Positions 7,869 to 8,069 of a stretch of DNA of 8,069 nucleotides are shown here, in pieces (within the stretch, counting starts at the first letter, position 1; every line of letters begins with the position of its first letter). The stretch is from contig JALUTJ010000469.1 in NCBI GenBank assembly GCA_027057985.1, positions 1 through 8,069 on the forward strand, written 5' to 3'. A model generated the notes under the pieces. It made no database searches. It saw nothing but the letters and a program-made list of their open reading frames with translations, and had not been told where the DNA came from. This stretch comes from Chromatiales bacterium. GTDB taxonomy: Bacteria; Pseudomonadota; Gammaproteobacteria; UBA6429; Thiohalophilaceae. The translations under genes were made by a program, and so were the position numbers.

Positions 7869-7979
7869 TTTTTGTAAGTCTATGAAAAAAAAGGATTTAT
7901 TCAATATGCTGGCCGAGACGCACAGTAATACCCCTGTTTTTTGTTATCTTTATGTCAATCAAACAGCATGGCATACTTA

Positions 7980-7997
7980 TTGAAATAATAATTTCAA
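7980..7997. repeat. Perfect inverted repeat, possible operator
   Basis: TTGAAAT (7980-7986) and ATTTCAA (7991-7997) are exact reverse complements around AATA. The 18-base AT-rich dyad is the size of a site for a dimeric regulator and is too AT-rich for a good terminator. No regulator family is identified. Confidence 0.4.
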
Positions 7998-8069
7998 TCT
8001 GACGACTTCAGCTTATCAAAGTCAAAAAAGATACAGGCTTCGCAGGTGGCTCAATCAAGCTGCCGGGTA

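Larger units (their letters stand above)
7765..8069. other. AT-rich intergenic stretch with short inverted repeats, no convincing gene
   Basis: This 305-base region after msrQ is richer in A and T than the genes before it. It holds six copies of TGCA within 80 bases (7767-7846), a T-run at 7867-7873, and a perfect 18-base palindrome-like repeat at 7980-7997. Two small hairpins follow, at 8004-8023 and 8034-8059. The longest plus-strand reading frame with an ATG is only 33 codons. It probably contains the control region of something beyond the right edge. Confidence 0.5.

Noticed and set aside
7922..7942. ACAG/CTGT stem followed by T-run as a terminator
   Set aside because: The stem has only four pairs with an eight-base loop, too weak to call, and it lies far from the msrQ stop.
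7882..7983. A 33-codon frame starting MKKKDLFNML in the AT-rich tail
   Set aside because: It has no clear Shine-Dalgarno site, begins just after a T-run, and its length is compatible with chance. It has no hydrophobic or toxin-like pattern.
8008..8069. An open minus-strand frame entering from the right edge and ending at 8008-8010, possibly the end of a convergent gene
   Set aside because: Only about 20 codons are visible. An open run this short is quite likely by chance, and the peptide is not recognisable.
8030..8069. Superficial similarity of AAGCTGCCGGGTA to the 3' half of GEMM-type c-di-GMP riboswitches
   Set aside because: The conserved GGCAAACC and GACGCAAAGC core elements are not present upstream, so no riboswitch is called.

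Overview
The window looks like ordinary chromosome from a gammaproteobacterium. ClpB is collinear with the Escherichia coli protein at every landmark residue checked, and a Tat-dependent MsrP is followed by MsrQ. I cannot name a genus. No insertion sequence, phage gene, tRNA, rRNA or CRISPR array was seen.

Layout: (1) 1-369 holds the 3' part of a peptide deformylase gene, cut by the window edge. (2) 370-561 is a non-coding gap with a small tandem repeat, two hairpins and a spaced direct repeat. (3) 562-2749 is a probable two-gene operon: a PlsC-type acyltransferase starting at TTG, then a membrane-anchored FMN/3Fe-4S glutamate-synthase-like protein. (4) 2837-5434 is clpB, preceded by a good match to a sigma-32 heat-shock promoter and followed by a strong bidirectional terminator. 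(5) 5494-6108 on the minus strand is an uncharacterised two-helix membrane protein with a SHOCT-like C-terminus. It converges on clpB and shares its terminator. (6) 6216-7764 is msrP-msrQ, the envelope methionine-sulfoxide repair system. (7) 7765-8069 is an AT-rich stretch with no convincing gene but with short inverted repeats, and a possible structured element runs off the edge.

Several genes fit protein quality control: deformylase acts on nascent chains, ClpB on cytoplasmic aggregates and MsrPQ on oxidised envelope proteins. Apart from msrPQ and the plsC-gltB-like pair they appear to be separate transcription units, so this is neighbourhood rather than a demonstrated pathway.

I did not find a clear new system. 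The least explained items are the minus-strand membrane/SHOCT protein, the acyltransferase plus truncated glutamate-synthase-like pair, and the two non-coding stretches.
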